DNA of 64,000 nt from Mesorhizobium sp. WSM4904 (lineage in GTDB: Bacteria; Pseudomonadota; Alphaproteobacteria; Rhizobiales; Rhizobiaceae): positions 3,419,001 through 3,483,000 of the forward strand of contig NZ_CP121354.1 in NCBI RefSeq assembly GCF_029674545.1. Direction: 5' to 3'. This document shows positions 26,302-35,136 of the stretch, in pieces (positions within the stretch are counted from its first letter, which is position 1; every line of letters starts with the position of its first letter). The position numbers and the translations under genes are program-made. The notes below the pieces were generated by a model, which made no database searches, was not told where the DNA came from, and saw nothing but the letters and a program-made list of their open reading frames with translations.

Positions 26302-26487
26302 TCTGGCCAGGCTGCCTAAATTACAATTTGTCATACAAAGTGAATTGCCTCGCCTTCATTGGCGCCAAATCGCTCTCCAAACGCATCTCCCGCAAGTTGT
26401 CGGACATCTATCCCCCAATGATGCTCCGATGTTGAATTGGCCAAGCTGCGCGAAGTTCTTCGCGCGGTTCTAACAGAACAGGACTAC

Positions 26488-27198
26488 ATGCAGAGATTGA
26501 CCGTTTTAGCGGCAGCCGTTGCTGCCGGAGTGATGACTTTTGCCTTCAGCCCGGCGAATGGCGCGCCCCTTAGCCTGCGGGCGGCCGACAACGGGTTCGC
26601 GGCAACCCCCGCGACGCCGAAGGCGACCCAAGATCGCAAAACCGCAAAATCCGACAAAGCTGCCGAGGCAAAAGTGCAGAAAGCCGCCACATCGAAGCCG
26701 GCGAAATCGACGGCCAAACGCAGTGCAAGGCGCGGCAGGCAAACGATCGATCTGACGGCGACAGCCTCCATCCGTCCCGAAAAGACCGCCCTTTCGTCCC
26801 CCGCTCCCGGCGACGACCAGTATTCGGCAATCATCGCCCGTTATGCGGCGAGCTATGGCGTTCCGGTGTCGCTCGCCAAGGCCGTCATCAAGATCGAGAG
26901 CAACTACCGCCCGAACATGGTCGGCAGCGCCGGCGAGATCGGCCTGATGCAGATCAAGCCGGCGACGGCGCGGATGATGGGCTATACCGGTTCGGCCAAG
27001 GGACTGTTCGATCCCGACACCAACATCAAATACGGCATGAAGTACCTCGCCATGGCGCAGGGCCTCGGCGGCGGCACGACCTGCGGCACGATCCTCAAAT
27101 ACAATGCAGGCCATGGCGCGAGGCGGATGAACCCGGTTTCCGCCGCCTATTGCAGCAAGGTGAAGGTGCAGATGGCGGCGCTCGGTTCGCCTGCCTAA
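26488..27198 (+). CDS. Exported lytic transglycosylase (SLT domain)
   Basis: This 236-residue exported protein has signal peptide MQRLTVLAAAVAAGVMTFAF with cleavage near the ANGAP segment. A Lys/Ala-rich disordered linker follows to about residue 105. The C-terminal SLT domain has catalytic Glu in VIKIESNYRP, then GEIGLMQIKPATARMMG and LKYNAGHG. It makes anhydro-muropeptides. ATG 26488 is chosen because the signal peptide begins there. The open frame starts at a TTG at 26437. The TAA stop abuts a dispersed repeat. Confidence 0.9.
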   Translation: MQRLTVLAAAVAAGVMTFAFSPANGAPLSLRAADNGFAATPATPKATQDRKTAKSDKAAEAKVQKAATSKPAKSTAKRSARRGRQTIDLTATASIRPEKTALSSPAPGDDQYSAIIARYAASYGVPVSLAKAVIKIESNYRPNMVGSAGEIGLMQIKPATARMMGYTGSAKGLFDPDTNIKYGMKYLAMAQGLGGGTTCGTILKYNAGHGARRMNPVSAAYCSKVKVQMAALGSPA

Positions 27199-27303
27199 CG
27201 TATGTCGCCCAAAAGTGCGCAGCGGTTTTGGGAGAACGACATGCATAAATACAAGACTTAAAGCGCGTGGCCCGAATTCGCTTCGGCGCGACGCGCTTTA
27301 AAA
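27196..27303 (-). repeat. Dispersed palindromic repeat, copy 3 (reverse orientation)
   Basis: The sequence TATGTCGCCCAAAAGTGCGCAG ... GGTTTTGGGAGAACGACATGCAT, then AAAGCGCGT ... ACGCGCTTTA, is the reverse complement of the copy-1 arrangement. Its left edge contains the stop codon of the transglycosylase gene. Confidence 0.75.
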
Positions 27304-27321
27304 GCGGACAGCTGCTTTTTT
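27300..27321 (+). terminator. Terminator-like hairpin before rnpB
   Basis: AAAAGC and GCTTTT arms flank GGACAGCT and are followed by a T run (TTTTTTG). It sits between the transglycosylase gene and the rnpB promoter. Confidence 0.55.
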
Positions 27322-27323
27322 GT

Positions 27324-27353
27324 TTGCGTTTTCAGGTGCGAACCCCTTTATAC
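27324..27353 (+). promoter_or_regulatory. Sigma70-type promoter of rnpB
   Basis: TTGCGT (27324-27329), a 17-bp spacer and TTTATA (27347-27352, overlapping TTATAC) lie 6-7 bp before the RNase P RNA 5' stem. Confidence 0.6.
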
Positions 27354-27357
27354 GCGC

Positions 27358-27758
27358 TGCCAGCTGGCCGGGCGGCCGCGCCCGCGAGAGCCGAAAGGCT
27401 GCGGGTGAGGAAAGTCCGGGCTCCATGGAGACACGGTGCCGGCTAACGGCCGGCGGGGGAAACCCCAGGGAAAGTGCCACAGAAAGCAAACCGCCGCGGC
27501 ATTTGCCGCGGCAAGGGTGAAAGGGTGGGGTAAGAGCCCACCGCGCGACTGGCAACAGGAGCGGCACGGCAAACCCCACCGGGAGCAAGACCGAATAGGG
27601 GCGGTGCGAGGGGAAACCTTCGAGGGCTGTTTCCGGCCCACCGCCCGGGTAGGTTGCGTGAGGCGCGTGGCAACACGCGCCCAAGATGAATGGCCGCCAC
27701 GTTCTCGCGCCGCAAGGCGCGAGGGCCATACAGAACCCGGCTTACAGGCCAGCTGGCA
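27358..27758 (+). ncRNA. rnpB: RNase P RNA (M1-type, class A)
   Basis: This is the catalytic RNA of RNase P, which matures tRNA 5' ends. The ends pair as the P1 helix: GCCAGCTGGCC near 27358-27368 with GGCCAGCTGGC at 27748-27758. Universal core sequences are present: GAGGAAAGTCCGGGCTCC (CR-I) near 27408, the GAAACCCCAGGGAAAGTGCCACAG region near 27460-27483, and ACAGAACCCGGCTTA near 27730 (CR-V). The length of about 400 nt is normal. Several protein-like open frames across this segment are artefacts. Confidence 0.96.
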
Positions 27759-27876
27759 TTTTCCGATATCGACAATGCCCTTGATATCAACAGGTTGCAG
27801 CCATGGGCGTGCCTGCTGATTCAAGCGCCTGGAGTTGGCTCGGTTCCACGGCTCTACCGATGCGTTCCTTGAAACC

Positions 27877-27895
27877 GGTACGATTAAATCGTACC
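27877..27895. promoter_or_regulatory. Perfect 19-bp operator palindrome upstream of parDE
   Basis: GGTACGAT-TAA-ATCGTACC is an exact 8+8 bp inverted repeat, 31 bp before the parD ATG. A TTGAAA hexamer (27869-27874) immediately precedes it and TACCTT lies 17 bp further on, so the dyad would cover the promoter spacer. This is the typical place for ParD autorepression. Confidence 0.7.
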
Positions 27896-27925
27896 TTGGT
27901 TACAGGGAAGGCATCGGAGCGCGTC

Positions 27926-28210
27926 ATGGGCCAGGTCGACAAACGCAGCATCACACTTTCGCCCGAGCTGGCGCGGGCGGTCGACGACGTGGTCGCCGCC
28001 GGCGAGTACGCTTCGGCGAGCGAAGTGATCCGGGATGCGCTCAGGCAATGGAAGGACCGGCGCGACCTGCTCGGCTATACGGTCGAGGAACTGCGCAAGC
28101 TGGTGCAAGAGGGGATCGACAGCGGGCCGGGCCGGGACGGCCAGCCAATCATGGAGCGTTTGCGCGCCAAATATGCAAAGATGGCCGACGCCCGAGGCTT
28201 CGAGGAGTGA
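27926..28210 (+). CDS. parD: ParD-family antitoxin (ribbon-helix-helix)
   Basis: This 94-residue antitoxin has an N-terminal ribbon-helix-helix DNA-binding domain (KRSITLSPELARAVDDVVAAGEY-ASASEVIRDALRQW, about residues 6-45), the standard ParD/CopG pattern. A C-terminal toxin-wrapping tail follows. It neutralises ParE and represses its own operon. The open frame extends upstream, but ATG 27926 begins the conserved part and follows a palindromic operator. Its stop overlaps the parE GTG start. Confidence 0.92.
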   Translation: MGQVDKRSITLSPELARAVDDVVAAGEYASASEVIRDALRQWKDRRDLLGYTVEELRKLVQEGIDSGPGRDGQPIMERLRAKYAKMADARGFEE

Positions 28211-28500
28211 AATACCGGCTGCTTCCCCGGGCAGAATCCGACGTTGAAGCTATCGGCGACTATATCGCCGAACGAAATCCCAGTGCTGCGGTCCGCCTCG
28301 TCCACGCGCTGGAGAGGCGATGGGATTTGTTGACCTTGCATCCTTTCTCCGGCGCTCCCCGTGACGAGATCGGGCCAGGCATCCGCCACCTGATCGTGGG
28401 CGAATATCTTACTCTTTATCGCGTTACCGAGGATGCGATCGAAATCATCCGCGTGCCGCACGGGCGGCGTACCATAGAAGCTGGCGACGTGAGTTTGTAA
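28207..28500 (+). CDS. parE: ParE-family toxin (RelE/ParE superfamily)
   Basis: This 97-residue toxin of the RelE/ParE fold shows YRLLPRAESDVEAIGDYIAERNPSAA at the start, then HPFSGAPRDEIGPGIRHLIVGEYLTLYRV and VPHGRR at the end. ParE proteins poison DNA gyrase and block replication. The start is GTG 28207, overlapping the parD stop as GTGA. The longer open frame from 27835 is not supported. Both genes appear intact. The pair is inserted between rnpB and a metabolic gene. Confidence 0.92.
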   Translation: MKYRLLPRAESDVEAIGDYIAERNPSAAVRLVHALERRWDLLTLHPFSGAPRDEIGPGIRHLIVGEYLTLYRVTEDAIEIIRVPHGRRTIEAGDVSL

Positions 28501-28520
28501 TCGACTGGACTGGGCGACAG

Positions 28521-29636
28521 TCAACCGCCAAGCCGGTCCAGAGACGCCTCGATCGCCTGCCACAATACCTCCACCGGCTCGCAGCCGATGGCCAGCCTTA
28601 CGAAGCCGGGCGGCACGGCATCGCCGCGCTTCGATCGCCGTTCGGCCGATGTATGCACGCCGCCGAAGGACGTCGCCGATTCAATCAGCGGGCAGTTGTC
28701 GATGAAATCCTCGGCCTTTTGCTCGGAGGCCAGCTCGAACGAGATGAGGAAGCCGAAGCGTTCCATCTGCGCTCGCGCCAGATTGTGCGAGGGGTCGCCC
28801 TCGAGGCCCGGAAAGCGCAGGCCGCTCACGGCGCGATGCCCCTTGAGACGACGGGCGATCGTTTCCGCCGAAGAGCACATGCGGTCGAAGCGCACCTCCA
28901 GTGTTTCGAGGCCGCGATGCACGAGCCAGGCCTCGAACGGGCCGGGGATGCCGCCAGCCGTCTCGCGCCAGTCCTTGACCCTCGCGACGATATCCGGATC
29001 GCGGCTGGCGACATGGCCGAACAGCACATCCGAGTGACCATTGATCGCCTTGGTATCGGCCGACACGACGATGTCGGCGCCGAGGTCGAGCGGGCGCTGG
29101 CCGAAGGGCGTCATCGTGGTGTTGTCGACGATGAGGAGCGCGCCTTGCTCGTGGGCGGCCTTGGCGACGGCGGCGATGTCGCAGATGTCCAGCCGCGGGT
29201 TGGACGGGGTTTCGACGAAGACCAGCCGGTAGCCGGCGAAACCGCTGTCTAACATGTTGGACGTCGCTCTCACGTCATAGGTGACGCCGAGCGGTTTCAG
29301 GAAACGCTCCGCCAGCGCGCGTGTCGTGTGGTAGCCGTCCGAGGGCAGGAGGATGCGGTCGCCCGATTTGACGAGCGCGAAAAATGCCGCCGAAATCGCG
29401 GCCATTCCTGATGGAAAGGCGACGCACTGAGCATCTTCGAGGTGGGCCAACATATGCTCGACAGCATGCCAGGTCGGATTGCTGAAGCGGCCATATTGAT
29501 CGAAGCCGGTCGCGTCGCCCGGCGAATGAAAGATCGAGGCCATGATCAGCGGCAAGGGGATCGGATCGCCCTTGGCGAAATCGCCGCTGCGCAGATGGGC
29601 AAGTGTCGCGGCGCGTGACTTCGCGGTTTCGGACAT
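28521..29636 (-). CDS. Cys/Met-metabolism PLP-dependent enzyme (cystathionine gamma-lyase/synthase type)
   Basis: This 371-residue fold-type I PLP enzyme has Lys196 in VSADTKAINGHSDV as the expected Schiff-base residue. RFSNPTWHAVEHMLAHLE near 50, VETPSNPRLDICDI and DNTTMTPFGQRPLDLGADI are also conserved. The usual T/S-KY-x-x-GH motif is altered to DTKAINGH, so the exact reaction (gamma-lyase, gamma-synthase or another elimination) is uncertain. It is monocistronic, convergent with parE and divergent from the dcw cluster. Confidence 0.87.
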   Translation of the reverse strand: MSETAKSRAATLAHLRSGDFAKGDPIPLPLIMASIFHSPGDATGFDQYGRFSNPTWHAVEHMLAHLEDAQCVAFPSGMAAISAAFFALVKSGDRILLPSDGYHTTRALAERFLKPLGVTYDVRATSNMLDSGFAGYRLVFVETPSNPRLDICDIAAVAKAAHEQGALLIVDNTTMTPFGQRPLDLGADIVVSADTKAINGHSDVLFGHVASRDPDIVARVKDWRETAGGIPGPFEAWLVHRGLETLEVRFDRMCSSAETIARRLKGHRAVSGLRFPGLEGDPSHNLARAQMERFGFLISFELASEQKAEDFIDNCPLIESATSFGGVHTSAERRSKRGDAVPPGFVRLAIGCEPVEVLWQAIEASLDRLGG

Positions 29637-30031
29637 GGGCTCATTCCTTCGCTGAACTGGGGTTCGACGCTAGGCGCGTCGGCTGTTCCCAGCAAGCCGC
29701 GTCTTTTTGGGCCAGATCGTTCTAAACGCTTCGTTAGGCTTAATGGACGATAAAGACGGGACGTGCCGTCAGCCTGCTCCTTCTGGTTGTGGCGCGTGCG
29801 TTTGTGATGCCTCTTCCCGTTGACGCCCATAGTGCCCCATGATATCCCATTCGCATCATCAAGCCTTCGTTCCGCGTCAGGGTGAAGCGTGCGCCAATCG
29901 GGCAGTCGCGGCGGCTGCGCGTTTGCCGGTTTTCGCCTTGGTGAATGAAGCGATTTGTCGCGAGGCGATGCGCGGCGGCGGCGCGGAGAAAAACATGGGA
30001 AGGGGTGCGGCGGCGACAGCGGCTGTAACGT
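29637..30031. other. 395-bp gap upstream of mraZ (dcw cluster leader)
   Basis: This divergent intergenic region separates the PLP enzyme from mraZ. It must hold the main dcw promoter, but I cannot point to a convincing -35/-10 pair. A lone TGGG at 29996, with only a degenerate TGCG 10 bp later, is too weak to be called an MraZ-box array. Long frames crossing it have no protein-like composition. Confidence 0.5.
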
Positions 30032-30493
30032 GTGGTGGACCGATTTCTGTCGAACGCAGTGAACAGGATCGATGCGAAGGGGCGGGTGTCCGTCCCGGCG
30101 CATTTCCGCGCGGTCGTGCAGAAACGTGGCTATGCGGAGCTCTATGCGCTACGCTGCCTGGACCTTCCGGCGATGGACGTCGGCGGGCTCGATCTGCTCG
30201 ACCGCTACGAGCAGCGGATCGCGCTCGAGGATCCCTTCCTGCAGACGGCGGACGATATGTCCTTCTTCTGCCATGGCGACGGGACGTTCCTGAAACTCGA
30301 CCAGGACGGCCGCATCACGATGACCGATTTCATCCGCGAGCACACGGGCATCTCGAACGAGGTGGCGTTTGTCGGCCGCGGCAATTTCTTTCAGATCTGG
30401 GAACCGGGCCGGCTTGCCGCCTATGGCGCGCAGGCGCGGGCCAGGCTTTTGCAGCTTCGGCAGGGGACGAAGCCTGGGGAGCGACCGGAATGA
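30032..30493 (+). CDS. mraZ: Transcriptional regulator MraZ
   Basis: This 153-residue protein has two SpoVT/AbrB-like MraZ repeats: [22 protein letters not shown] at the start and [33 protein letters not shown] in the second. MraZ binds upstream of its own operon and tunes dcw expression. The start is GTG 30032 or the adjacent GTG 30035, and the second gives the more usual VDRFLSN opening. It is the first gene of the cluster and overlaps rsmH by 4 bp. Confidence 0.95.
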   Translation: MVDRFLSNAVNRIDAKGRVSVPAHFRAVVQKRGYAELYALRCLDLPAMDVGGLDLLDRYEQRIALEDPFLQTADDMSFFCHGDGTFLKLDQDGRITMTDFIREHTGISNEVAFVGRGNFFQIWEPGRLAAYGAQARARLLQLRQGTKPGERPE

Positions 30494-31506
30494 TGGCTGG
30501 CCACGGCGATGATCCTCACGCCGTTGGCGGACTGGTCCGTCACATTCCGGTCCTCCTTGCCGAAGTGCTGGAGGCGCTTCAGCCCAAGGCGGGCGAGACG
30601 ATCATCGACGGGACGTTCGGCGCCGGCGGTTACACCGGCGCCATCCTCGATCGCGGCGCCTCGGTCGTGGCCATCGACCGCGACCCGGATGCGATTGCCG
30701 CGGGCAGGGCTCTTGAGCGGCAGGCCGGCGGCAGGCTGACGCTCGTGCAGGCGCCGTTCTCGACGCTGGACGAAGACGTCGATAGCGCTGACGGCGTCGT
30801 GCTCGACATCGGCGTTTCTTCCATGCAGCTCGACCAGGCCGAGCGCGGCTTTTCCTTTCGCGCCGACGGACCGCTCGACATGCGCATGGCGCAGGCGGGC
30901 CTGAGCGCCGCCGACGTCGTCAACACATTCAAGGCGGGTGACCTTGCCCGCATCTTCGGTTTTCTCGGCGAGGAGCGGCATGCCGGCCGCATCGCCCGCA
31001 TGATCGAGAGCCGGCGCGAGAAGCGGCCTTTCGAGCGCACGCTCGACCTCGCGGACGCCATCGCCACCCATATCGGCCGAGCGCCGAAGGACAAGATCCA
31101 TCCGGCCACACGCGTCTTCCAGGCGCTGCGCATCTTCGTCAACGACGAGCTTGGCGAGCTGGCGAGCGCGCTGTTTGCCGCCGAGCGCGTGCTCAAGCCT
31201 GGCGGGCGGCTTGCGGTGGTCACCTTCCACTCGCTGGAGGACCGCATCGTCAAGCGCTTCATCGCCGATCGCGCCGATGCGGCATCGGGCTCGCGCCACA
31301 TGCCCGACGCGCCGGCGCGGCTGGCAACCTTCCGCAAATCCGGCGGCGGGGTCACGCCGGGAGAGGCCGAGATCGCCGCCAATCCGCGGGCGCGCTCGGC
31401 CAGGCTGCGCGCGGCGATCCGCACCGACGTGCCGGCGCGCGCCGGCGATTTTTCGATTTTCGGCCTTCCAAAGCTTCCCGCCGTCGAGCGGCCGGGGGAG
31501 AGGTAA
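30490..31506 (+). CDS. rsmH: 16S rRNA (cytosine1402-N4)-methyltransferase RsmH
   Basis: This 338-residue SAM-dependent methyltransferase (MraW) acts on the decoding centre of 30S subunits. Motifs are [47 protein letters not shown] (family signature), [14 protein letters not shown] and [13 protein letters not shown]. The start at ATG 30490 overlaps the mraZ stop. A second ATG follows at 30493. The open frame continues upstream inside mraZ but that part is not real. Confidence 0.96.
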   Translation: MMAGHGDDPHAVGGLVRHIPVLLAEVLEALQPKAGETIIDGTFGAGGYTGAILDRGASVVAIDRDPDAIAAGRALERQAGGRLTLVQAPFSTLDEDVDSADGVVLDIGVSSMQLDQAERGFSFRADGPLDMRMAQAGLSAADVVNTFKAGDLARIFGFLGEERHAGRIARMIESRREKRPFERTLDLADAIATHIGRAPKDKIHPATRVFQALRIFVNDELGELASALFAAERVLKPGGRLAVVTFHSLEDRIVKRFIADRADAASGSRHMPDAPARLATFRKSGGGVTPGEAEIAANPRARSARLRAAIRTDVPARAGDFSIFGLPKLPAVERPGER

Positions 31507-31510
31507 GCAC

Positions 31511-31906
31511 GTGTTTCGTACCAGCGACATAGTCCTGATCGCCGTCATGGTCTCGGCGGCGGCGTTGACCTACAAGACCAAGCGCGAAGCCGAGAACCAG
31601 CTGGCTGCGGTGCAGAAGATCCAGGCGTCGATCCGCTACGAGGAAGACACGATCGATCTTCTGAAGGCCGACTGGAGCCTGCTCACCCAGCCGGCGCGGC
31701 TGCAGAAGCTTGCCGAAATTTACAAGTCGCAGCTCGGGCTCGAGCCGCTCAATGCCCGCCAGATCGGCGGCCTCGACGACGTGCCCGTGAAGCCGGTCAA
31801 CATCGAGGACCTGTCCTCGCAGCGGCTTGGCGGCATGGCCGACAATTCCGGCAAAGGGCCCTCGGGCGGCAAGGATCCGGTGGTGACGGGGAGCACCGTT
31901 CAATGA
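31511..31906 (+). CDS. ftsL: Cell division protein FtsL
   Basis: This 131-residue bitopic divisome protein has a short cytoplasmic N-terminus, a membrane span (IVLIAVMVSAAALTY) and a coiled-coil periplasmic part (KTKREAENQLAAVQKIQASIRYEEDTIDLLKADW). It recruits FtsI/FtsW together with FtsB-type partners. The start is GTG 31511 after GGGAGAGG. The annotated-looking longer frame overlaps rsmH in another register and is rejected. The C-terminal 30 residues are disordered. The end overlaps ftsI by 4 bp. Confidence 0.9.
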   Translation: MFRTSDIVLIAVMVSAAALTYKTKREAENQLAAVQKIQASIRYEEDTIDLLKADWSLLTQPARLQKLAEIYKSQLGLEPLNARQIGGLDDVPVKPVNIEDLSSQRLGGMADNSGKGPSGGKDPVVTGSTVQ

Positions 31907-33627
31907 TCAGCAGGCTTCCAAGGATCGGTAACCTGCTGAAACGTCGAAAGAAGGTGGCTGAGGACGGCTCGATCGTCGTCGACGCCGCCCGTAAGGCGAC
32001 TGGCGGCAAGGCCAAAACCCGCATCGTCATGACGATGGCGGTGTTCTTCACCATCTATTCGACGATTGCCGGCCGGCTGGTCTATCTCGGCCTGCAGAAT
32101 CCGGACATGTCCGGCGGCCCGCAAAGCCGCGTCACGGCCTCACGGCCGGATATCGTCGATCGCAATGGCGAGGTGCTGGCGACCGACATCAAGACCGCAT
32201 CGCTGTTCGCCGAGCCGCGCCGCATCGTCGATGCCGACGAGGCGATCGAGAAGCTCTCGACGGTGCTTCCCGAGATCGACTATGAGCAGACCTATCACAA
32301 GCTCAAGAGCGGCGCCGGCTTCGTCTGGTTGCAGCGGCAGCTGACGCCGAAGCAGCAGGCCGACATCATGGCGCTCGGCATTCCCGGCCTTGGCTTCCGC
32401 ACCGAAAAGCGCCGCTTCTATCCGAGCGGCGAGACGTCTTCCTACGTTGTCGGGCTCACCAACATCGACAATCAGGGCATCTCCGGCATGGAGAAATATA
32501 TCGACGACCAGGGTCTGACCGACCTGCAGGCGTCGGGACTGGCGGTGGCCAGAGACCTGAAGCCGGTGAAGCTGTCGATCGATCTGCGCGTCCAGCACGT
32601 GGTGCGCGACGAGGTAGCGACCGGCATGGAGCGGTTCCACGCGATAGCTGCGGGCGCGGTCGTCCTCAACATCAAGACCGGCGAAGTGCTGGCCATGGCC
32701 TCGGTGCCGGATTTCGATCCCAACAATCCCTACAACGCCCAGGACAAGGACCGGCTGAACCGCATGTCGGCCGGCCTCTACGAGATGGGCTCGACCTTCA
32801 AGAGCTTCACCACAGGCATGGCGCTCGACTCGGGCAAGGTGACGCTGGAGAGCCGCTTCGACGCGTCGCGTCCGATCAGGATCGGCCGGCAGACCATCCA
32901 TGACTTCCACAGCAAGGGCCGTGTGCTTTCGGTGCCTGAAGTGTTCATCTATTCGTCCAACATCGGCTCGGCCAAGGAAGCCGAGGCTGTCGGCATCGAA
33001 GGGCATCGCGAGTTCCTGCATCGGCTTGGCGTGCTCGAAAAGATGCAGACGGAATTGCCGGAAGTGGCGCGCCCGACCGAGCCAAAAGTCTGGAAGCAGG
33101 TCAATTCGATCACCATCGCCTTCGGCCATGGCGTCTCGACGACGCCGCTGCAGACCGCCGTCGGCTGCGCCGCGCTGATGAGCGGCTACCTGATCGAGCC
33201 GACCTTCTTGCCGCGCACGGCAGAACAGGCGATGGAAGTGGCCAAAAGGGTGGTCAAGGACAAGACCGTCGAAGGGATGCGCTATCTCTACGCGCTCAAC
33301 GCCGAGAAGGGTTCCGGCAAGAACGCCAGGGTTCCGGGCTACCGTGTCGGCGGCAAGACCGGCACAGCGGAGAAGGTCGTCAACGGACGCTACTCGAAGG
33401 ACAAGAACTTCAATGCCTTCGTCGCCGCTTTCCCGATGGACGATCCACAATATATCGTGCTGACGATCGCCGACGAGCCGAAGCCGGAAAAGCCCGGCAT
33501 GGGGGCCACCGCCGCCTCGAACGCGGGCATCATGGCAGCCAACATCATCAGGCGTGCGGCTTCCATGCTTGGCGTGAAGCCAGATTTCAGCCATGAAAAT
33601 GGTGCAACGCTGGTTTCCTATCAGTGA
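31903..33627 (+). CDS. ftsI: Penicillin-binding protein 3, septal transpeptidase FtsI
   Basis: This 574-residue class B PBP has an N-terminal membrane anchor near residues 42-62 (VMTMAVFFTIYSTIAGRLVYL), a pedestal domain with SRPDIVDRNGEVLATDI, and a transpeptidase domain with Ser297-x-x-Lys (STFK), Ser351-Ser-Asn (SSN) and Lys485-Thr-Gly (KTGT). It cross-links septal peptidoglycan with FtsW. All catalytic motifs are intact. It starts by overlapping ftsL, and murE follows 54 bp later. Confidence 0.96.
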   Translation: MISRLPRIGNLLKRRKKVAEDGSIVVDAARKATGGKAKTRIVMTMAVFFTIYSTIAGRLVYLGLQNPDMSGGPQSRVTASRPDIVDRNGEVLATDIKTASLFAEPRRIVDADEAIEKLSTVLPEIDYEQTYHKLKSGAGFVWLQRQLTPKQQADIMALGIPGLGFRTEKRRFYPSGETSSYVVGLTNIDNQGISGMEKYIDDQGLTDLQASGLAVARDLKPVKLSIDLRVQHVVRDEVATGMERFHAIAAGAVVLNIKTGEVLAMASVPDFDPNNPYNAQDKDRLNRMSAGLYEMGSTFKSFTTGMALDSGKVTLESRFDASRPIRIGRQTIHDFHSKGRVLSVPEVFIYSSNIGSAKEAEAVGIEGHREFLHRLGVLEKMQTELPEVARPTEPKVWKQVNSITIAFGHGVSTTPLQTAVGCAALMSGYLIEPTFLPRTAEQAMEVAKRVVKDKTVEGMRYLYALNAEKGSGKNARVPGYRVGGKTGTAEKVVNGRYSKDKNFNAFVAAFPMDDPQYIVLTIADEPKPEKPGMGATAASNAGIMAANIIRRAASMLGVKPDFSHENGATLVSYQ

Positions 33628-33681
33628 TTCTTGGGGCGCGCCGGCAACTGCGCGCTATTTTGTTGCGATGAACGGGACTCG

Positions 33682-35136
33682 ATGCATCTGAAAGATCTAG
33701 CCGGTATCCTGCCTGTCGAGGGGACAGCTTCCCGCGATCTGGAGGTTACCGGAATTTCCTCCGATTCCCGCCAGGTAAGACCGGGCGTCGTCTTCTTCGC
33801 GCTTGCCGGCAGCAAGGCCGATGGCGCGGCCTACGCGGCTGACGCCGCCGGCCGCGGTGCTGCGGCGATCGTCGCCGGCCGCGGCAACGCGATCTCGGCA
33901 CTGCCGATTCCGGTTCTTGCCGTGGACGATCCGCGCCTGGCATTGGCGCTGAGCGCCGCGCGCTTCTTCGGCAAGCAACCCGGGACGATGGTCGCCGTCA
34001 CCGGCACCAGCGGCAAGACGTCGGTTGCCGCGTTCACCCGTCAGATCTGGGAGCAGGCGGGTTTTGCCGCCGCGTCGATCGGGACGACGGGCGTGGTGGC
34101 GCCAGGGCGCAACGAGTATGGTTCTCTGACCACGCCGGATCCGGTGGCGCTGCACAGACTGCTCAAGGAATTGGCGGATGCAGGCGTCACCCACGCTTCG
34201 ATGGAAGCCTCCAGTCACGGCCTCGATCAGCGCCGTCTCGACGGCGTAAAACTGGCAGCCGGGGGTTTCACCAATCTCGGTCGCGACCACATGGACTACC
34301 ATCCGACGGTCGAGGACTATCATCGCGCCAAGCTGCGGCTGTTCGACACGCTGCTGCCGAAGGGCGCGCCGGCAGTGATCTTCGCCGACGATCCCTGGTC
34401 GGAGCCGACGATTCATGCCGCGCGAACATCTGGCCTGAACGTGCTGACCGTCGGCCGCCATGGCGAATTCCTCACGCTCAAGCGCGTCGAGCATGAGCGG
34501 CGGCGCCAGCGTGCCGAGGTCGAGGCCGACGGCGTGCTTTACGAGATCGACCTGCCACTGGCCGGCGATTTCCAGATCGCCAATGCGCTGGTTTCGGCCG
34601 GTCTTGCGATCTCGACTGGAACATCGGCCGGCAAAGCCTTGGCAGCATTGGAGAAACTGAAAGGCGCGCCCGGCCGGCTCGACCTTGTCGGTACGACGGC
34701 AGCCGGCGCTCCGGTCTATGTCGACTACGCGCATAAGCCCGACGCGCTGGAGAACGTGCTCTCTTCGGTGCGTCCCTTCACCACGGGCCGCGTCGTCGTC
34801 GTGTTCGGCTGCGGCGGCGATCGCGACCGCGGCAAGCGGCCGATCATGGGCGAGATCGCCACCCGGCTCGCCGACGTCGTTATCGTCACCGACGACAATC
34901 CGCGCACCGAAATTCCGGAAACCATTCGCGCGGCAATCCTTGCCGCCGCTCCCGGCGCCATCGAGATCGGCGACCGCCGCAAGGCGATCCATGAGGCGGT
35001 CGCCATGCTTCATGCCGGCGACACGCTGATCGTTGCCGGCAAGGGGCATGAAGAAGGCCAGACGATCGGCACCGAGACTTTCCACTTCTCCGACCATGAG
35101 GAAGTGCGCGAGGCGCTCCAGGAGCGCGTCGCATGA
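33682..35136 (+). CDS. murE: UDP-MurNAc-tripeptide synthetase MurE (meso-diaminopimelate adding)
   Basis: This 484-residue Mur ligase has ATP loop [33 protein letters not shown] and DDNPRTE. The DNPR sequence is the hallmark of ligases that add meso-diaminopimelate rather than lysine. It acts in the cytosol on UDP-MurNAc-L-Ala-D-Glu. ATG 33682 is chosen because it begins the family N-terminus (MHLKDLAG). The frame is open 17 codons further up. It overlaps murF by 4 bp. Confidence 0.96.
   Translation: MHLKDLAGILPVEGTASRDLEVTGISSDSRQVRPGVVFFALAGSKADGAAYAADAAGRGAAAIVAGRGNAISALPIPVLAVDDPRLALALSAARFFGKQPGTMVAVTGTSGKTSVAAFTRQIWEQAGFAAASIGTTGVVAPGRNEYGSLTTPDPVALHRLLKELADAGVTHASMEASSHGLDQRRLDGVKLAAGGFTNLGRDHMDYHPTVEDYHRAKLRLFDTLLPKGAPAVIFADDPWSEPTIHAARTSGLNVLTVGRHGEFLTLKRVEHERRRQRAEVEADGVLYEIDLPLAGDFQIANALVSAGLAISTGTSAGKALAALEKLKGAPGRLDLVGTTAAGAPVYVDYAHKPDALENVLSSVRPFTTGRVVVVFGCGGDRDRGKRPIMGEIATRLADVVIVTDDNPRTEIPETIRAAILAAAPGAIEIGDRRKAIHEAVAMLHAGDTLIVAGKGHEEGQTIGTETFHFSDHEEVREALQERVA

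Noticed and set aside
27298..27824. Several overlapping open frames on both strands
   Set aside because: They cover RNase P RNA, whose paired ends and core sequences are clear. The frames are rich in Arg/Pro/Gly with no conservation expected.
29990..30031. MraZ-box array before mraZ
   Set aside because: Only one TGGG is intact. The next position at 10-bp spacing is TGCG and a third is missing.
29839..30489. Upstream extension of the rsmH frame through mraZ and the gap
   Set aside because: The conserved RsmH protein starts at 30490, with a 4-bp overlap with mraZ. The extension is out of register with MraZ and unlike any protein I know.
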